This document shows, piece by piece, positions 22,148 to 31,258 of a DNA stretch of 64,000 bases. The position numbers and the translations under genes are program-made. The stretch lies in assembly GCF_010727475.1 (NCBI RefSeq), contig NZ_AP022567.1, forward strand, positions 7,068,001-7,132,000. Reading direction: 5' to 3'. Origin of the DNA: Mycolicibacterium mageritense (lineage in GTDB: Bacteria > Actinomycetota > Actinomycetes > Mycobacteriales > Mycobacteriaceae). Each line of letters begins with the position of its first letter. Position 1 is the first letter of the stretch. The notes below the pieces were generated by a model that saw only the letters and a program-made list of their open reading frames with translations, was not told the DNA's origin and did not search any database.

Positions 22148-25100
22148 CTACGAGTCGGCCGCCGGGTTCTGCGGTTCCCCGGTCAGCTCGGCGCGCATCG
22201 CCACCGTGAGCCTCTTGTACGTATCCGTATCGGTGTCGAGATACCAGGAGTTACGCCGCGAGGGTTTGGGCACGCCGGCTGCCCGCAGCGGCGTGATCAG
22301 CGGGCGGTAGGAGGCGCCCAAGGTCAGGTCGGCGACGACGTGCACGAAATCGGGCGGATTGCCGACCGGAAGGTCCGCCAGTGCGTGCGACAGGTCCGCG
22401 GTGGGGATGGTGCCACCGGGACGGAGCGCGAGAGCGGTGACCGCCACCTGCTTGTCCCCCACCGCGACGTCGTAGGTCACCGCGATGTCGACCGCGTCGA
22501 TGCGCCCGAGCGCGTCGTTGACCGGGGTGGCGAACACCGGGCCGCGTTCGGTGCGGATCACCGCGCTGCGATTGTCGACGAGCCAGTAGTCGCCGTCCTC
22601 GTCACGGCGGAACAGGAACTCGGTGGACACCCAGGTGTCGGCCGGCGCGAACACGCCGCGTTTCACCGACGCCGTCGGATCGACAGGGCCTCGCGGATGC
22701 GCCAGCAGCACACCGACCTCGTTGGCCTCGGCCTTGCGGACGAACCCCTGGTCGTCCTCGAGGATCAGGTCGTCCTCGGCGTCGTAGGCCGCGAGCGCGA
22801 CCTGGCCGCCGCCGGGCAGCGGCCTGCCCTTACTGCCGATCTTGGCACCGGCCACGTTGGCCAGCACGGCCTGCCCGTCGGTGGTCGCGAAGAATTCGAC
22901 GACGTGGGCGGGCTCGAACACCTCGACGACGCGTTTCCACAGCCCCGCAGGCATGCCGGACCCGATGAATAGCCGCACGGGGTGGCTGCCGGTCAGCGAG
23001 AACGACGGATCGTCGATGACCTCGCGCAGCATCGCCCAGGTGTAGGACACCACGGTGACGCCGTACTGGCGGATCTCCTGCAGGAAGCGCTCGGGCTGCA
23101 GGCCGCGCGACAGCGCGATCCGCGAACCGCCGACCACCGCGCCGCCGAGGCTGACCAGCAGACCGGACTGGTGATGCAGCGGCGTCAGGCAGTAGACCGT
23201 GTCACCGCGCCCCAGGTTGGCGGCCGACGCGGTGCCGAACGCCGAGAGCGCCCAGCGGAAGTTGGTGATCTGCCGCGCGACCAGTTCGCCGCCGATCGTG
23301 GTGAACGCGACGAACGCGACGTCGCGGGCCAATCCCGGATTCGGCCGGTACCAACCGGGCAGCTCGACGCCGTCGGGATCGATCTGCTCCATGTCGACGA
23401 CGTCAGCATCCTCAGGCAGGTGCAGATCACGGCTCTCGCCACCGTGCACATTTCCCGGCATCCCGGCGCCGAGCACGAGCACGCGCATGTCGAGCCGGCG
23501 CGCCATGTCGAGGTGACTCGGGTCGGCGATGATCTCCGAGACCCGGCCCAGGCGCGCGGCCTCGGCCAGATCCAGGTCGGGCGGCATCATCACCGCCACC
23601 GCGCCGAGCCGGGACAGCGCGGCGATCGCGACCAAGGCGCTGGGTCGGGTTTCCATCAGGACACCGACCCGTGCGCCCTGCCGGACACCGACGTCGATCA
23701 GGCCGCGGACCACGTTGTTGATGCGGCGGTCCACCGCCTCGTAGGTGTGCACGCGACCGTCGAACAGCAAGGCCTCGCCGTTGGGGGCACTGCGGGCCTG
23801 CTCGCTCATGATGCGGCCGAGCGAGATCCGGGTGTGGTCGTTGACCTGTCCCAGCCGGGCGAGCCTCGGCAGGGTGCGCGCGGTCTCGATGACCAGCGTG
23901 CGCGCGTTCTTGTTGGCCGCCACGAGGGCGTCGGCGGCCGATCGGGCCACGCCGAACGCCATCTCGGTGGCTGCCGTGGCGCCGTGGGTCACGCGGGTCG
24001 AGAACGACACCCCGCCCTCGTGGTGGTCGGCAGGCTGCAGGCCCATGGGAACCACACCCTCGGGCATGTCGCCGCCGTCGAGCCATTTCACCCACTGCGC
24101 CACCGTCGGCCAGGTCTGGGTGGACGCTTTCGATCCCACGACGAGGCCGAAATGCCCTGCGCGGATGAGGTATTCGTAGACGTCGGCCTGCGGGGCGGCG
24201 CGCTTGATGCCGCGCACCGAGGCCGGCTGGCCGATGTCGTCGACCTCGCCGACCACCGCGAGTACCGGGCAGTCGATGTCGGAGAGCGTCACCAGATCGC
24301 CGTGGATGGAGAAGCCTCCGGTGATCATCCGGTTGTGCGCGATGAACTGCTTGAGCAGCTCGGAGATGGCCGGACCCGACCACGCGATCCAGCCCTCGGA
24401 GGCCAGGAAGCGACGCTGCTGTTCGCGTGGCAGCAGGGCTTCGCGATCGTGCAGCTGACGGAGGAAGTCGAGCCGCGACTGTGCGGTCTTGATGGGATCC
24501 AGCATCTGAAAACCCGTGCGTGCCAGCCAGCCCGGGATGTCGATGCGGCTGAAAACGTGGTCGGCCATGAAGTCGGCGGCGCCCGCCGCGATCCCGGCGG
24601 GCAGGTTCATCGGCAGCGCGGCCAACGTGTCCACCGGGGAGCCGAACGCGATGATGCTGGCCAGATCCTTCGAGCGCCGGTAGGCCGCGGTCTGGTAGGC
24701 GAACATGCCGCCCTGTGAGTAGCCGGCCAGGTGGACGTCGCGGCCGGTGACCTGTTTGACGGTGTCGATCGCTTCGCTCAACGCCACCACGTGGTCGGCG
24801 AGATTGCGCTGCATACCGCCCTCGACCTTGTCGGGCGAACCGAAGTCGATGACCCACGGGTCGATTCCCGCCGCGTGCAGGATGCCGACCGCGCCGTCGT
24901 CACGCGTCACGTCCCACATGTCGGCCGACATCATCATCGGATGCACCATCAGGACGGGCGGCCCGGGATCCGGCGCGCCCGGGCGGGCGTCCGGCGGGAA
25001 GTACCGGCGCAGCCGGAACATCGGGACGCTCTGGATGATCTGGAAGGGCGAAGGCACCGCGCCGGTCTCGAGCCCGCCGTAGCGCAGAACTTCCAAACCG

Positions 25101-25156
25101 TTCTGCGCGGTGGCCAGCAACCGCTCAACCGGTTTGGTCACTGCCGAGAAATCCAC
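22148..25156 (-). CDS. Fused alpha/beta hydrolase and acyl-CoA synthetase-like protein (Rv1683 type)
   Basis: Homologue of Rv1683, annotated as a bifunctional lipase/long-chain acyl-CoA synthase and reported on lipid droplets. The 1,002-residue protein has an N-terminal PhaC-like hydrolase (about 1-400) with the nucleophile elbow GYSQGG, then an AMP-binding domain (about 460-990). The usual P-loop is degenerate (FTTIGGELVARQ), so adenylation activity is doubtful. The start is GTG at 25156; a TTG one codon upstream has slightly better spacing from GGGGAG. A role in storage-lipid turnover is inferred from the homologue. Confidence 0.85.
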   Translation of the reverse strand: MDFSAVTKPVERLLATAQNGLEVLRYGGLETGAVPSPFQIIQSVPMFRLRRYFPPDARPGAPDPGPPVLMVHPMMMSADMWDVTRDDGAVGILHAAGIDPWVIDFGSPDKVEGGMQRNLADHVVALSEAIDTVKQVTGRDVHLAGYSQGGMFAYQTAAYRRSKDLASIIAFGSPVDTLAALPMNLPAGIAAGAADFMADHVFSRIDIPGWLARTGFQMLDPIKTAQSRLDFLRQLHDREALLPREQQRRFLASEGWIAWSGPAISELLKQFIAHNRMITGGFSIHGDLVTLSDIDCPVLAVVGEVDDIGQPASVRGIKRAAPQADVYEYLIRAGHFGLVVGSKASTQTWPTVAQWVKWLDGGDMPEGVVPMGLQPADHHEGGVSFSTRVTHGATAATEMAFGVARSAADALVAANKNARTLVIETARTLPRLARLGQVNDHTRISLGRIMSEQARSAPNGEALLFDGRVHTYEAVDRRINNVVRGLIDVGVRQGARVGVLMETRPSALVAIAALSRLGAVAVMMPPDLDLAEAARLGRVSEIIADPSHLDMARRLDMRVLVLGAGMPGNVHGGESRDLHLPEDADVVDMEQIDPDGVELPGWYRPNPGLARDVAFVAFTTIGGELVARQITNFRWALSAFGTASAANLGRGDTVYCLTPLHHQSGLLVSLGGAVVGGSRIALSRGLQPERFLQEIRQYGVTVVSYTWAMLREVIDDPSFSLTGSHPVRLFIGSGMPAGLWKRVVEVFEPAHVVEFFATTDGQAVLANVAGAKIGSKGRPLPGGGQVALAAYDAEDDLILEDDQGFVRKAEANEVGVLLAHPRGPVDPTASVKRGVFAPADTWVSTEFLFRRDEDGDYWLVDNRSAVIRTERGPVFATPVNDALGRIDAVDIAVTYDVAVGDKQVAVTALALRPGGTIPTADLSHALADLPVGNPPDFVHVVADLTLGASYRPLITPLRAAGVPKPSRRNSWYLDTDTDTYKRLTVAMRAELTGEPQNPAADS

Positions 25157-25314
25157 CAACGCCTGCTCCCCTACGTCGCAACGCCCAATCCCCCGATTGA
25201 CGTGGTCATCATGGCATGCGCCGCGGCCCGCAACGAGCACGGAGGCAAAACCTCCCGACCCGACATCCCGCCACCGCGAAGCGCCGCCTGCCTCGACCGC
25301 TAAGGTCGGCGGCG

Positions 25315-27105
25315 ATGGCACACCTTCTCGGCGGCGAAGCCCTACATCTGGAGTACCCCACCGGGGTGGTGTTCGACGGACTCACCGTCGGGCTCAACGA
25401 GGGTGCCCGCATCGGCATCGTGGGCCGCAACGGTGACGGCAAATCCACCCTGCTCGGGTTGTTGACCGGACGGATCACCCCGGATGCCGGGCGAGTCACG
25501 CGCCGTGGAGGTCTCCGCGTCGGCGCCCTGGATCAGGTAGACACGCTGGATTCCGAACGCACCGTGGGTTGGTCACTGGTCGGTGACCGCGCCGAGCACG
25601 AGTGGGCAGGCGATCCGCGGGTGCGCGACGTGATCGGCGGACTCGTCGCCGACATCGGCTTCGACACCGTGGTCGGAACGCTGTCGGGTGGCCAGCGCCG
25701 ACGTGTGCAGCTCGCGGCGCTGCTGATCGGTGAGTGGGACGTCATCGCGCTCGACGAGCCGACCAACCACCTCGACATCGAGGGCATCACGTGGCTGGCC
25801 GGTCACCTCAAGCAGCGCTGGGCGCGGGATGCCGGCGGGCTGCTTCTGGTCACCCACGACCGGTGGTTTCTCGACGAGGTCGCCACCGCGACGTGGGAGG
25901 TACATCCCGGCCCGCCCGGCACCAAGGGCAGCATCGTCGAACCGTTCGAAGGCGGTTACGCCGCCTACATTCTGCAGCGGGTCGAACGCGACCGGCAGGC
26001 GGCGGCCGTCGAGGCCAAGCGGCAGAACCTCATGCGCAAGGAACTCGCGTGGCTGCGCCGGGGCCCGCCGGCCCGCACGTCCAAACCCAAGTTCCGGATC
26101 GACGCGGCCAATGCGCTGATCTCGGACGTACCGCCGCTGCGCAACACCGTGGAGCTGTCCCGGCTGGCCACCGCACGGCTCGGCAAGGACGTGATCGACC
26201 TGCTCGACGTGTCGGTGTCGTTCGGCGACAAGGACGTGCTGCGCGACGTCGAATGGCGCATCGCCCCGGGTGAGCGCACCGGCATCGTAGGTGCGAACGG
26301 CGCAGGCAAGTCCACGCTGCTCGGTTTGATCGCGGGCACCGTGGCCCCGACCGCCGGGCGGGTGAAACGCGGTAAGACAGTGCGGCTTTCGATCCTCGAT
26401 CAGCAATCGGCCGAACTGGACCGGTTGGCCGGTGACATGGTTCGAGAGGTGATCGGCCGGCTGCAGACCAGCTACCAGGTGGACGGCAAGGAATACACCC
26501 CGGCCCAGCTGCTGGAGCGGTTGGGTTTCGCGCGGGCCCAACTGTCGGCGCGGGTCGGTGAACTGTCCGGCGGGCAGCGCCGCCGGCTGCAGCTGCTGCT
26601 CGTGCTGCTGTCGGAGCCGAACGTGTTGATCCTCGACGAGCCCACCAACGACGTCGACACCGACATGCTGACCGCGACCGAGGATCTGCTCGACTCGTGG
26701 CCCGGCACGCTCATCGTGGTGTCCCACGACCGGTATCTGCTGGAACGCGTCACCGACCAGCAGTACGCGATCCTCGACGGACGGCTGCGGCATCTGCCCG
26801 GCGGTGTCGACGAGTACCTGCGGCTGGCCGCGCACCGGCCGAGCGCGCCTGCGCCCCGCGAGACTCCGGCAGCGCAGGGCCTGTCGGGCGCCGAGCAGAG
26901 AAGCATCGAGAAGGAGATCGCCGCGATCGACCGGTCCCTGGCCAAGCTGGCCGACCGGATCGCGGCCAAGCACGACGAGCTCGCCGCGCATGACCACTCC
27001 GACCACGTCGGGCTGGGAAAGCTCACCGGGCAGCTACGCGAACTCGAGGGTCAGGTGGCCGAGCAGGAAGCGCGCTGGATGGAGTTGTCCGAGCAGCTGG
27101 AATGA
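25315..27105 (+). CDS. ABC-F family ATPase
   Basis: Soluble tandem ATPase of the ABC-F family, which acts on ribosomes in translation or antibiotic protection. The 596-residue protein has two nucleotide-binding domains: Walker A GRNGDGKST and GANGAGKST, signatures LSGGQRRRVQL and LSGGQRRRLQL, Walker B VIALDEPTNHLD and VLILDEPTNDVD, with a linker between and a C-terminal coiled coil. It has no membrane segments. In M. tuberculosis the gene at this place appears split into Rv1667c and Rv1668c; here it is intact. It ends 4 bases from convergent argH. Confidence 0.9.
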   Translation: MAHLLGGEALHLEYPTGVVFDGLTVGLNEGARIGIVGRNGDGKSTLLGLLTGRITPDAGRVTRRGGLRVGALDQVDTLDSERTVGWSLVGDRAEHEWAGDPRVRDVIGGLVADIGFDTVVGTLSGGQRRRVQLAALLIGEWDVIALDEPTNHLDIEGITWLAGHLKQRWARDAGGLLLVTHDRWFLDEVATATWEVHPGPPGTKGSIVEPFEGGYAAYILQRVERDRQAAAVEAKRQNLMRKELAWLRRGPPARTSKPKFRIDAANALISDVPPLRNTVELSRLATARLGKDVIDLLDVSVSFGDKDVLRDVEWRIAPGERTGIVGANGAGKSTLLGLIAGTVAPTAGRVKRGKTVRLSILDQQSAELDRLAGDMVREVIGRLQTSYQVDGKEYTPAQLLERLGFARAQLSARVGELSGGQRRRLQLLLVLLSEPNVLILDEPTNDVDTDMLTATEDLLDSWPGTLIVVSHDRYLLERVTDQQYAILDGRLRHLPGGVDEYLRLAAHRPSAPAPRETPAAQGLSGAEQRSIEKEIAAIDRSLAKLADRIAAKHDELAAHDHSDHVGLGKLTGQLRELEGQVAEQEARWMELSEQLE

Positions 27106-27109
27106 GCCG

Positions 27110-28519
27110 TCAGGCCAGACCGGCCCGCAACCGCTGCGCGGTCTCGCGCACCACGCCGAGCTGTTTGGCAACCTGGATCGGCGCCGTCCCGCCCCGTGCG
27201 TCGCGTGAGTTCACCGATCCGTCGATGGTGAGAATGTCGCGCACTTCGGGCGTCAACTCGGGATGGATGCCGGACAGTTCGGCGTCCTCCAGTTCCTCCA
27301 GGCCGACGCCGCGCGCCTCGGCGGCCCGCACGGCCGCACCCGCGGCCTCGTGCGCGACCCGGAACGGCACACCGCGCCGCACCAACCACTCGGCGACATC
27401 GGTGGCCAACGTGTAGCCGAGCGGGGCCAGCGCGGACATCCGGTCGGTGTCGAAGGTCAGCGTGGCGACCAGCCCGGCCATCGCGGGCAGCAGCAGCTCG
27501 AGCTGCGCCACCGAATCGAACACCGGCTCCTTGTCCTCCTGCAGATCCCGGTTGTAGGCCAGGGGCTGCGCTTTCAACGTCGCGAGCAGTCCGGTGAGAT
27601 TGCCGATCAGGCGGCCGGATTTGCCGCGGGCCAGTTCGGCGATGTCGGGATTCTTCTTCTGGGGCATGATCGAGCTGCCCGTCGACCACGAATCGTGCAG
27701 CGTCACGTAGCCGAATTCGGTTGTGCTCCAGAGGATGATGTCCTCCGCCAGCCGGGACAGATCCACCCCGATCATCGCCAGCACGAACGCCGCCTCGGCC
27801 GCGAAGTCCCGCGCGGCCGTCGCGTCGACCGAGTTGTCGGCAGCCGCGGTGAAGCCCAGTTCTTCGGCGATCGCGTCCGGGTCAAGACCCAGCGAGGAGC
27901 CGGCCAGGGCGCCGGAGCCGTACGGCGACACCGCGGCCCGCTTGTCGAAATCGACGAGGCGGTCCACATCGCGCAGCAACGGGTGTGCATGCGCGAGCAG
28001 ATGATGCGCGAGCAGGATCGGCTGCGCGGACTGCAGGTGGGTCTTGCCGGGAAGGATCGCCGTCGGATGCGCGGCGGCCTGGGTGGCCAGGGCGTCGACC
28101 ACGTCGAGGGCCGCGGCGGCGACGCGGCGCACCGCGTCGCGCAGCCACATCCGGAAAAGCGTCGCCACCTGGTCGTTGCGCGATCGCCCGGCCCGTAGCC
28201 GGCCCCCGAGATCAGGGCCGACCCGGTCGATCAGGCCGCGCTCCAACGCACCGTGCACGTCCTCGTCGGTGACCAGCGGGCCGAAGCTGCCGTCCGCGAC
28301 GTCCTCACCGAGGCTGTCGAGGCCCGCGAGCAGGCCGTCGCGCTGGTCATCGGTCAGCAACCCGGCGCGGTACAGCACGCGGGCGTGCGCCTTGGACGCC
28401 TTGACGTCGTACGGCGCCAGCACCCAGTCGAAGTGCGTCGACTTACTCAGTGCGGCAAGCGCATCCGACGGGCCGTCGGCGAACCGGCCGCCCCACAGCG
28501 AACCTTCGTTAGTGCTCAT
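27110..28519 (-). CDS. argH: Argininosuccinate lyase
   Basis: Splits argininosuccinate into arginine and fumarate, the last step of arginine synthesis. The 469-residue protein carries the fumarate-lyase signature SSIMPQKKNPD (about residue 280) with the catalytic serine loop, and TGxAGRSRNDQ-type RLRAGRSRNDQVAT. The ATG follows GGGGAGAAAT. A palindromic repeat element lies between it and argG. Confidence 0.97.
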   Translation of the reverse strand: MSTNEGSLWGGRFADGPSDALAALSKSTHFDWVLAPYDVKASKAHARVLYRAGLLTDDQRDGLLAGLDSLGEDVADGSFGPLVTDEDVHGALERGLIDRVGPDLGGRLRAGRSRNDQVATLFRMWLRDAVRRVAAAALDVVDALATQAAAHPTAILPGKTHLQSAQPILLAHHLLAHAHPLLRDVDRLVDFDKRAAVSPYGSGALAGSSLGLDPDAIAEELGFTAAADNSVDATAARDFAAEAAFVLAMIGVDLSRLAEDIILWSTTEFGYVTLHDSWSTGSSIMPQKKNPDIAELARGKSGRLIGNLTGLLATLKAQPLAYNRDLQEDKEPVFDSVAQLELLLPAMAGLVATLTFDTDRMSALAPLGYTLATDVAEWLVRRGVPFRVAHEAAGAAVRAAEARGVGLEELEDAELSGIHPELTPEVRDILTIDGSVNSRDARGGTAPIQVAKQLGVVRETAQRLRAGLA

Positions 28520-28528
28520 ATTTCTCCC

Positions 28529-28589
28529 CGCGAGCAGTCACGCGCGTACCCGCGAACAGCGTTTCTGGGGTACCTACGTGTCTGTTCGG
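28529..28589. repeat. Palindromic intergenic element, copy 1
   Basis: A 61-base imperfect palindrome filling most of the argG-argH gap. Its right part GGGGTAC...GTCTGTTCGG and its left part mirror each other, and the whole matches the element at 63646-63705 when one copy is reversed. It begins 2 bases after the argG stop. It would form a strong hairpin in the argGH mRNA, before the argH ribosome-binding site. Confidence 0.7.
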
Positions 28590-28591
28590 CA

Positions 28592-29791
28592 TTACAGGCC
28601 CAGGTCGCGCTTGGCCGAGATCTTCGACGAGAGCCCGTGCACGTGCACGAAGCCCTTGGCCGAGGACTGGTCGAAGCTGTCGCCCTCGTCGTAGGTGGCG
28701 AGGTTGAAGTCGTAAAGCGACTCCGCGCTGCGGCGGCCGTTGACGGCGATGTGCCCGCCGTGCAGCACAAGCCGGATCTCGCCGGTCACGTGCTCCTGCG
28801 TGTGCGCGACGAACGCCTCCAGGGCCCGCTTGAGCGGCGAGTACCACAGGCCGTCGTACACCAGCTCGCCCCACTTCTGATCGGTGCCGCGCTTGAACCG
28901 GCCGAGTTCGCGTTCGAGCGTGACGTGCTCGAGTTCGGTGTGTGCGGTGATGAGCACCATCGCGCCCGGCGCCTCGTAGATCTCGCGGCTCTTGATGCCG
29001 ACCAACCGGTCCTCGACGACGTCGAGCCGGCCGACGCCCTGCGCACCGGCGCGCCGGTTGAGCTCCACGATGGCCTCGAGCACCGTGACGGGCCTGCCGT
29101 CGATCGAGACCGGCACGCCCTTCTCGAAGCCGACGATCACCTCGTCGGGCGTGCTCCAGTTGACCGTGGGGTCTTCGGTGTAGTCGTAGACGTCCTTGGT
29201 GGGCGCGTTCCACAGGTGCTCCAGGAACCCGGTCTCCACCGCGCGGCCCCACACGTTCTGGTCGATCGAGAACGGCGAGCGCTTGGTGACGTTGATCGGG
29301 ATGGCGTTCTCCTCGGCGAACGCGATGGCCTTCTCCCGGGTCCAGGCGTAGTCGCGAACCGGGGCGAGCACCTCGAGATCGGGTGCCAGCGAAGCGAATC
29401 CGACCTCGAACCGCACCTGGTCGTTGCCCTTGCCGGTGCAGCCGTGCGCGACGATGCCGCCGCCGTGTTCGCGCGCCGCCTTGACCAGGTGCTTGACGAT
29501 CAGCGGCCGGCTGATGGCCGACACCAGCGGGTAGCGGTCCATGTAGAGCGCATTGGACTGGATGGTCGGCAGGCAGTACTCGTCGGCGAACTCGTCGCGG
29601 GCATCGACCACGACCGCCTCGACGGCGCCGCAATCCAGCGCCCGCTGCCGTACGACCTCCATGTCCTCGCCGCCCTGGCCGAGGTCGATGGCGACGGCGA
29701 CGACCTCACGGCCGGTTTCCTTGCCGATCCAGCTGATCGCCACCGAGGTGTCCAGACCGCCGGAATACGCCAGGATGACGCGCTCGGACAT
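28592..29791 (-). CDS. argG: Argininosuccinate synthase
   Basis: Joins citrulline and aspartate with ATP. The 399-residue protein begins MSERVILAYSGGLDTSVA with the PP-loop SGGLDTS and contains GCTGKGNDQVRFE and the DVYDYTEDPTVNWSTPDE region of the family. The ATG at 29791 follows AAGGAG by 8 bases. It stands 38 bases after argR. Confidence 0.97.
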   Translation of the reverse strand: MSERVILAYSGGLDTSVAISWIGKETGREVVAVAIDLGQGGEDMEVVRQRALDCGAVEAVVVDARDEFADEYCLPTIQSNALYMDRYPLVSAISRPLIVKHLVKAAREHGGGIVAHGCTGKGNDQVRFEVGFASLAPDLEVLAPVRDYAWTREKAIAFAEENAIPINVTKRSPFSIDQNVWGRAVETGFLEHLWNAPTKDVYDYTEDPTVNWSTPDEVIVGFEKGVPVSIDGRPVTVLEAIVELNRRAGAQGVGRLDVVEDRLVGIKSREIYEAPGAMVLITAHTELEHVTLERELGRFKRGTDQKWGELVYDGLWYSPLKRALEAFVAHTQEHVTGEIRLVLHGGHIAVNGRRSAESLYDFNLATYDEGDSFDQSSAKGFVHVHGLSSKISAKRDLGL

Positions 29792-29829
29792 TGGTTGATC
29801 TCCTTGCTTTTTGGGTTCTGCGTACTGCT

Positions 29830-30306
29830 TCACTTCAAGTTTTCGAACATGATCGCGAGCTCGGCACCGGTCATCGGCTCGCGCGCTATCACGAAGATGG
29901 TGTCATCACCGGCAATCGTCCCGACAACCTGGGGCAACGCGGCCCGGTCGATGGCACTGGCCAGGTAGTGCGCGGCCCCGGGCGGAGTGCGCAGCACCGC
30001 CATGTTGGCGCTCGCGTCGGTGGAAACCAGCAGCTCGCCGAGCAGCTTGGTGACCCGCTCGGTGCCACCGGACACACCGCGGACCGGGCTGCCGTCCTCG
30101 GGCACGACGTAGACGCCGACCCCGCCGTCGGCGCCGCGCAGCTTCACCGCCCCGAGCTCTTCGAGATCCCGCGACAGCGTGGCCTGGGTGACCTCGATGC
30201 CGTCGGCGGCGAGCAGGGCGGCCAGCTCGGTCTGGCTGCTGACCGCGTGGGCGGACAGCAGCGAGACTATGCGGGCCTGGCGGCCTACCCGGGTCGGCGA
30301 GCTCAT
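29830..30306 (-). CDS. argR: Arginine repressor ArgR
   Basis: Arginine-dependent repressor of the operon. The 158-residue protein has an N-terminal winged helix (QTELAALLAADGIEVTQATLSRDLEELG) and the C-terminal hexamerisation and arginine-binding domain (RTPPGAAHYLASAIDRA, VGTIAGDDTIFV). The ATG at 30306 is the first good start; a TTG 21 bases upstream would add residues, and neither has a clear ribosome-binding site. Its likely target is the ArgR box before argC. Confidence 0.95.
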   Translation of the reverse strand: MSSPTRVGRQARIVSLLSAHAVSSQTELAALLAADGIEVTQATLSRDLEELGAVKLRGADGGVGVYVVPEDGSPVRGVSGGTERVTKLLGELLVSTDASANMAVLRTPPGAAHYLASAIDRAALPQVVGTIAGDDTIFVIAREPMTGAELAIMFENLK

Positions 30307-30334
30307 GGTCGGTCGATTCGCTTGCAAGCGTCGC

Positions 30335-31258
30335 TCATGATCGTTCCAACAACCAGACCAACATCGCCTTCTGCGCATGCAGCCGGTTCTCGGCCTCGTC
30401 GAACACCGCACTCTGTGGACCGTCGATCACCTCGTCGGTGATCTCGTGCCCGCGGTGGGCCGGAAGGCAGTGCAACACAACGGCTTCCGGATCAGCAAGC
30501 TTCAGCAGCTCGCTGTTGACCTGGAACGGGCGGAACGGGCGGACCCGGTCCAGGCCGTCGTTCTCCTGTCCCATCGACGTCCAGGCGTCGGTCACCAGCA
30601 CATCGACCCCTTCGGCGGCCGCGCGCGGATCGTCGGTCACGGTCACCGACGCGCCGGTCTCGGCGGCACGCTTACGGGCCGCGTCGACGAACTGCGGATC
30701 GGGCGCGAAGCCTGCGGGCGCAGCGATGGTGACGTGGATGCCCGCGGTCACTCCACCGAGCATCAACGAGTGCGCCATGTTGTTGGCGCCGTCACCCAGG
30801 TACGTCATCCGCAGCCCCGGCAGCGCGCCCTTGCGCTCGGTCAGGGTCTGCAGGTCCGCAAGCACCTGGCACGGGTGGAATTCGTCGGACAGCGCGTTGA
30901 CGATCGGGACGGAGGCGCCAGTTGCCATGGCGGTCAGGCGTTCCTGCGCGAAGGTGCGCCACACGATGGCGTCGACGTAGCGCGACAGCACCGCACCGGT
31001 GTCTTCGAGCGTTTCCTCGCGGCCCAACTGGGTGCTGCGGCCGTCGACCACGACGGCGTGCCCGCCGAGTTGGGCGATACCCATCTCGAACGAGAACCGG
31101 GTTCTGGTCGAGTTCTTCTCGAAGATCACCGCGACGCCGTGCGGGCCTTCCAGGGGCCGGCGGCTGAAGGGGGCCTTCTTGAGCTCGGCGGCCAGCGCCA
31201 GCACCTCGGCCTGCTCGTCGGGCGTGAGGTCGTCGTCGCGCAGGAAATGTCTGGTCAT
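30335..31258 (-). CDS. argF: Ornithine carbamoyltransferase
   Basis: Makes citrulline from ornithine and carbamoyl phosphate. The 307-residue protein has the carbamoyl-phosphate motif FEKNSTRTRFSFE, the HPCQVLADL motif and the C-terminal HCLPAHRG with the catalytic Cys. The ATG overlaps the argD stop as ATGA. Confidence 0.97.
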   Translation of the reverse strand: MTRHFLRDDDLTPDEQAEVLALAAELKKAPFSRRPLEGPHGVAVIFEKNSTRTRFSFEMGIAQLGGHAVVVDGRSTQLGREETLEDTGAVLSRYVDAIVWRTFAQERLTAMATGASVPIVNALSDEFHPCQVLADLQTLTERKGALPGLRMTYLGDGANNMAHSLMLGGVTAGIHVTIAAPAGFAPDPQFVDAARKRAAETGASVTVTDDPRAAAEGVDVLVTDAWTSMGQENDGLDRVRPFRPFQVNSELLKLADPEAVVLHCLPAHRGHEITDEVIDGPQSAVFDEAENRLHAQKAMLVWLLERS

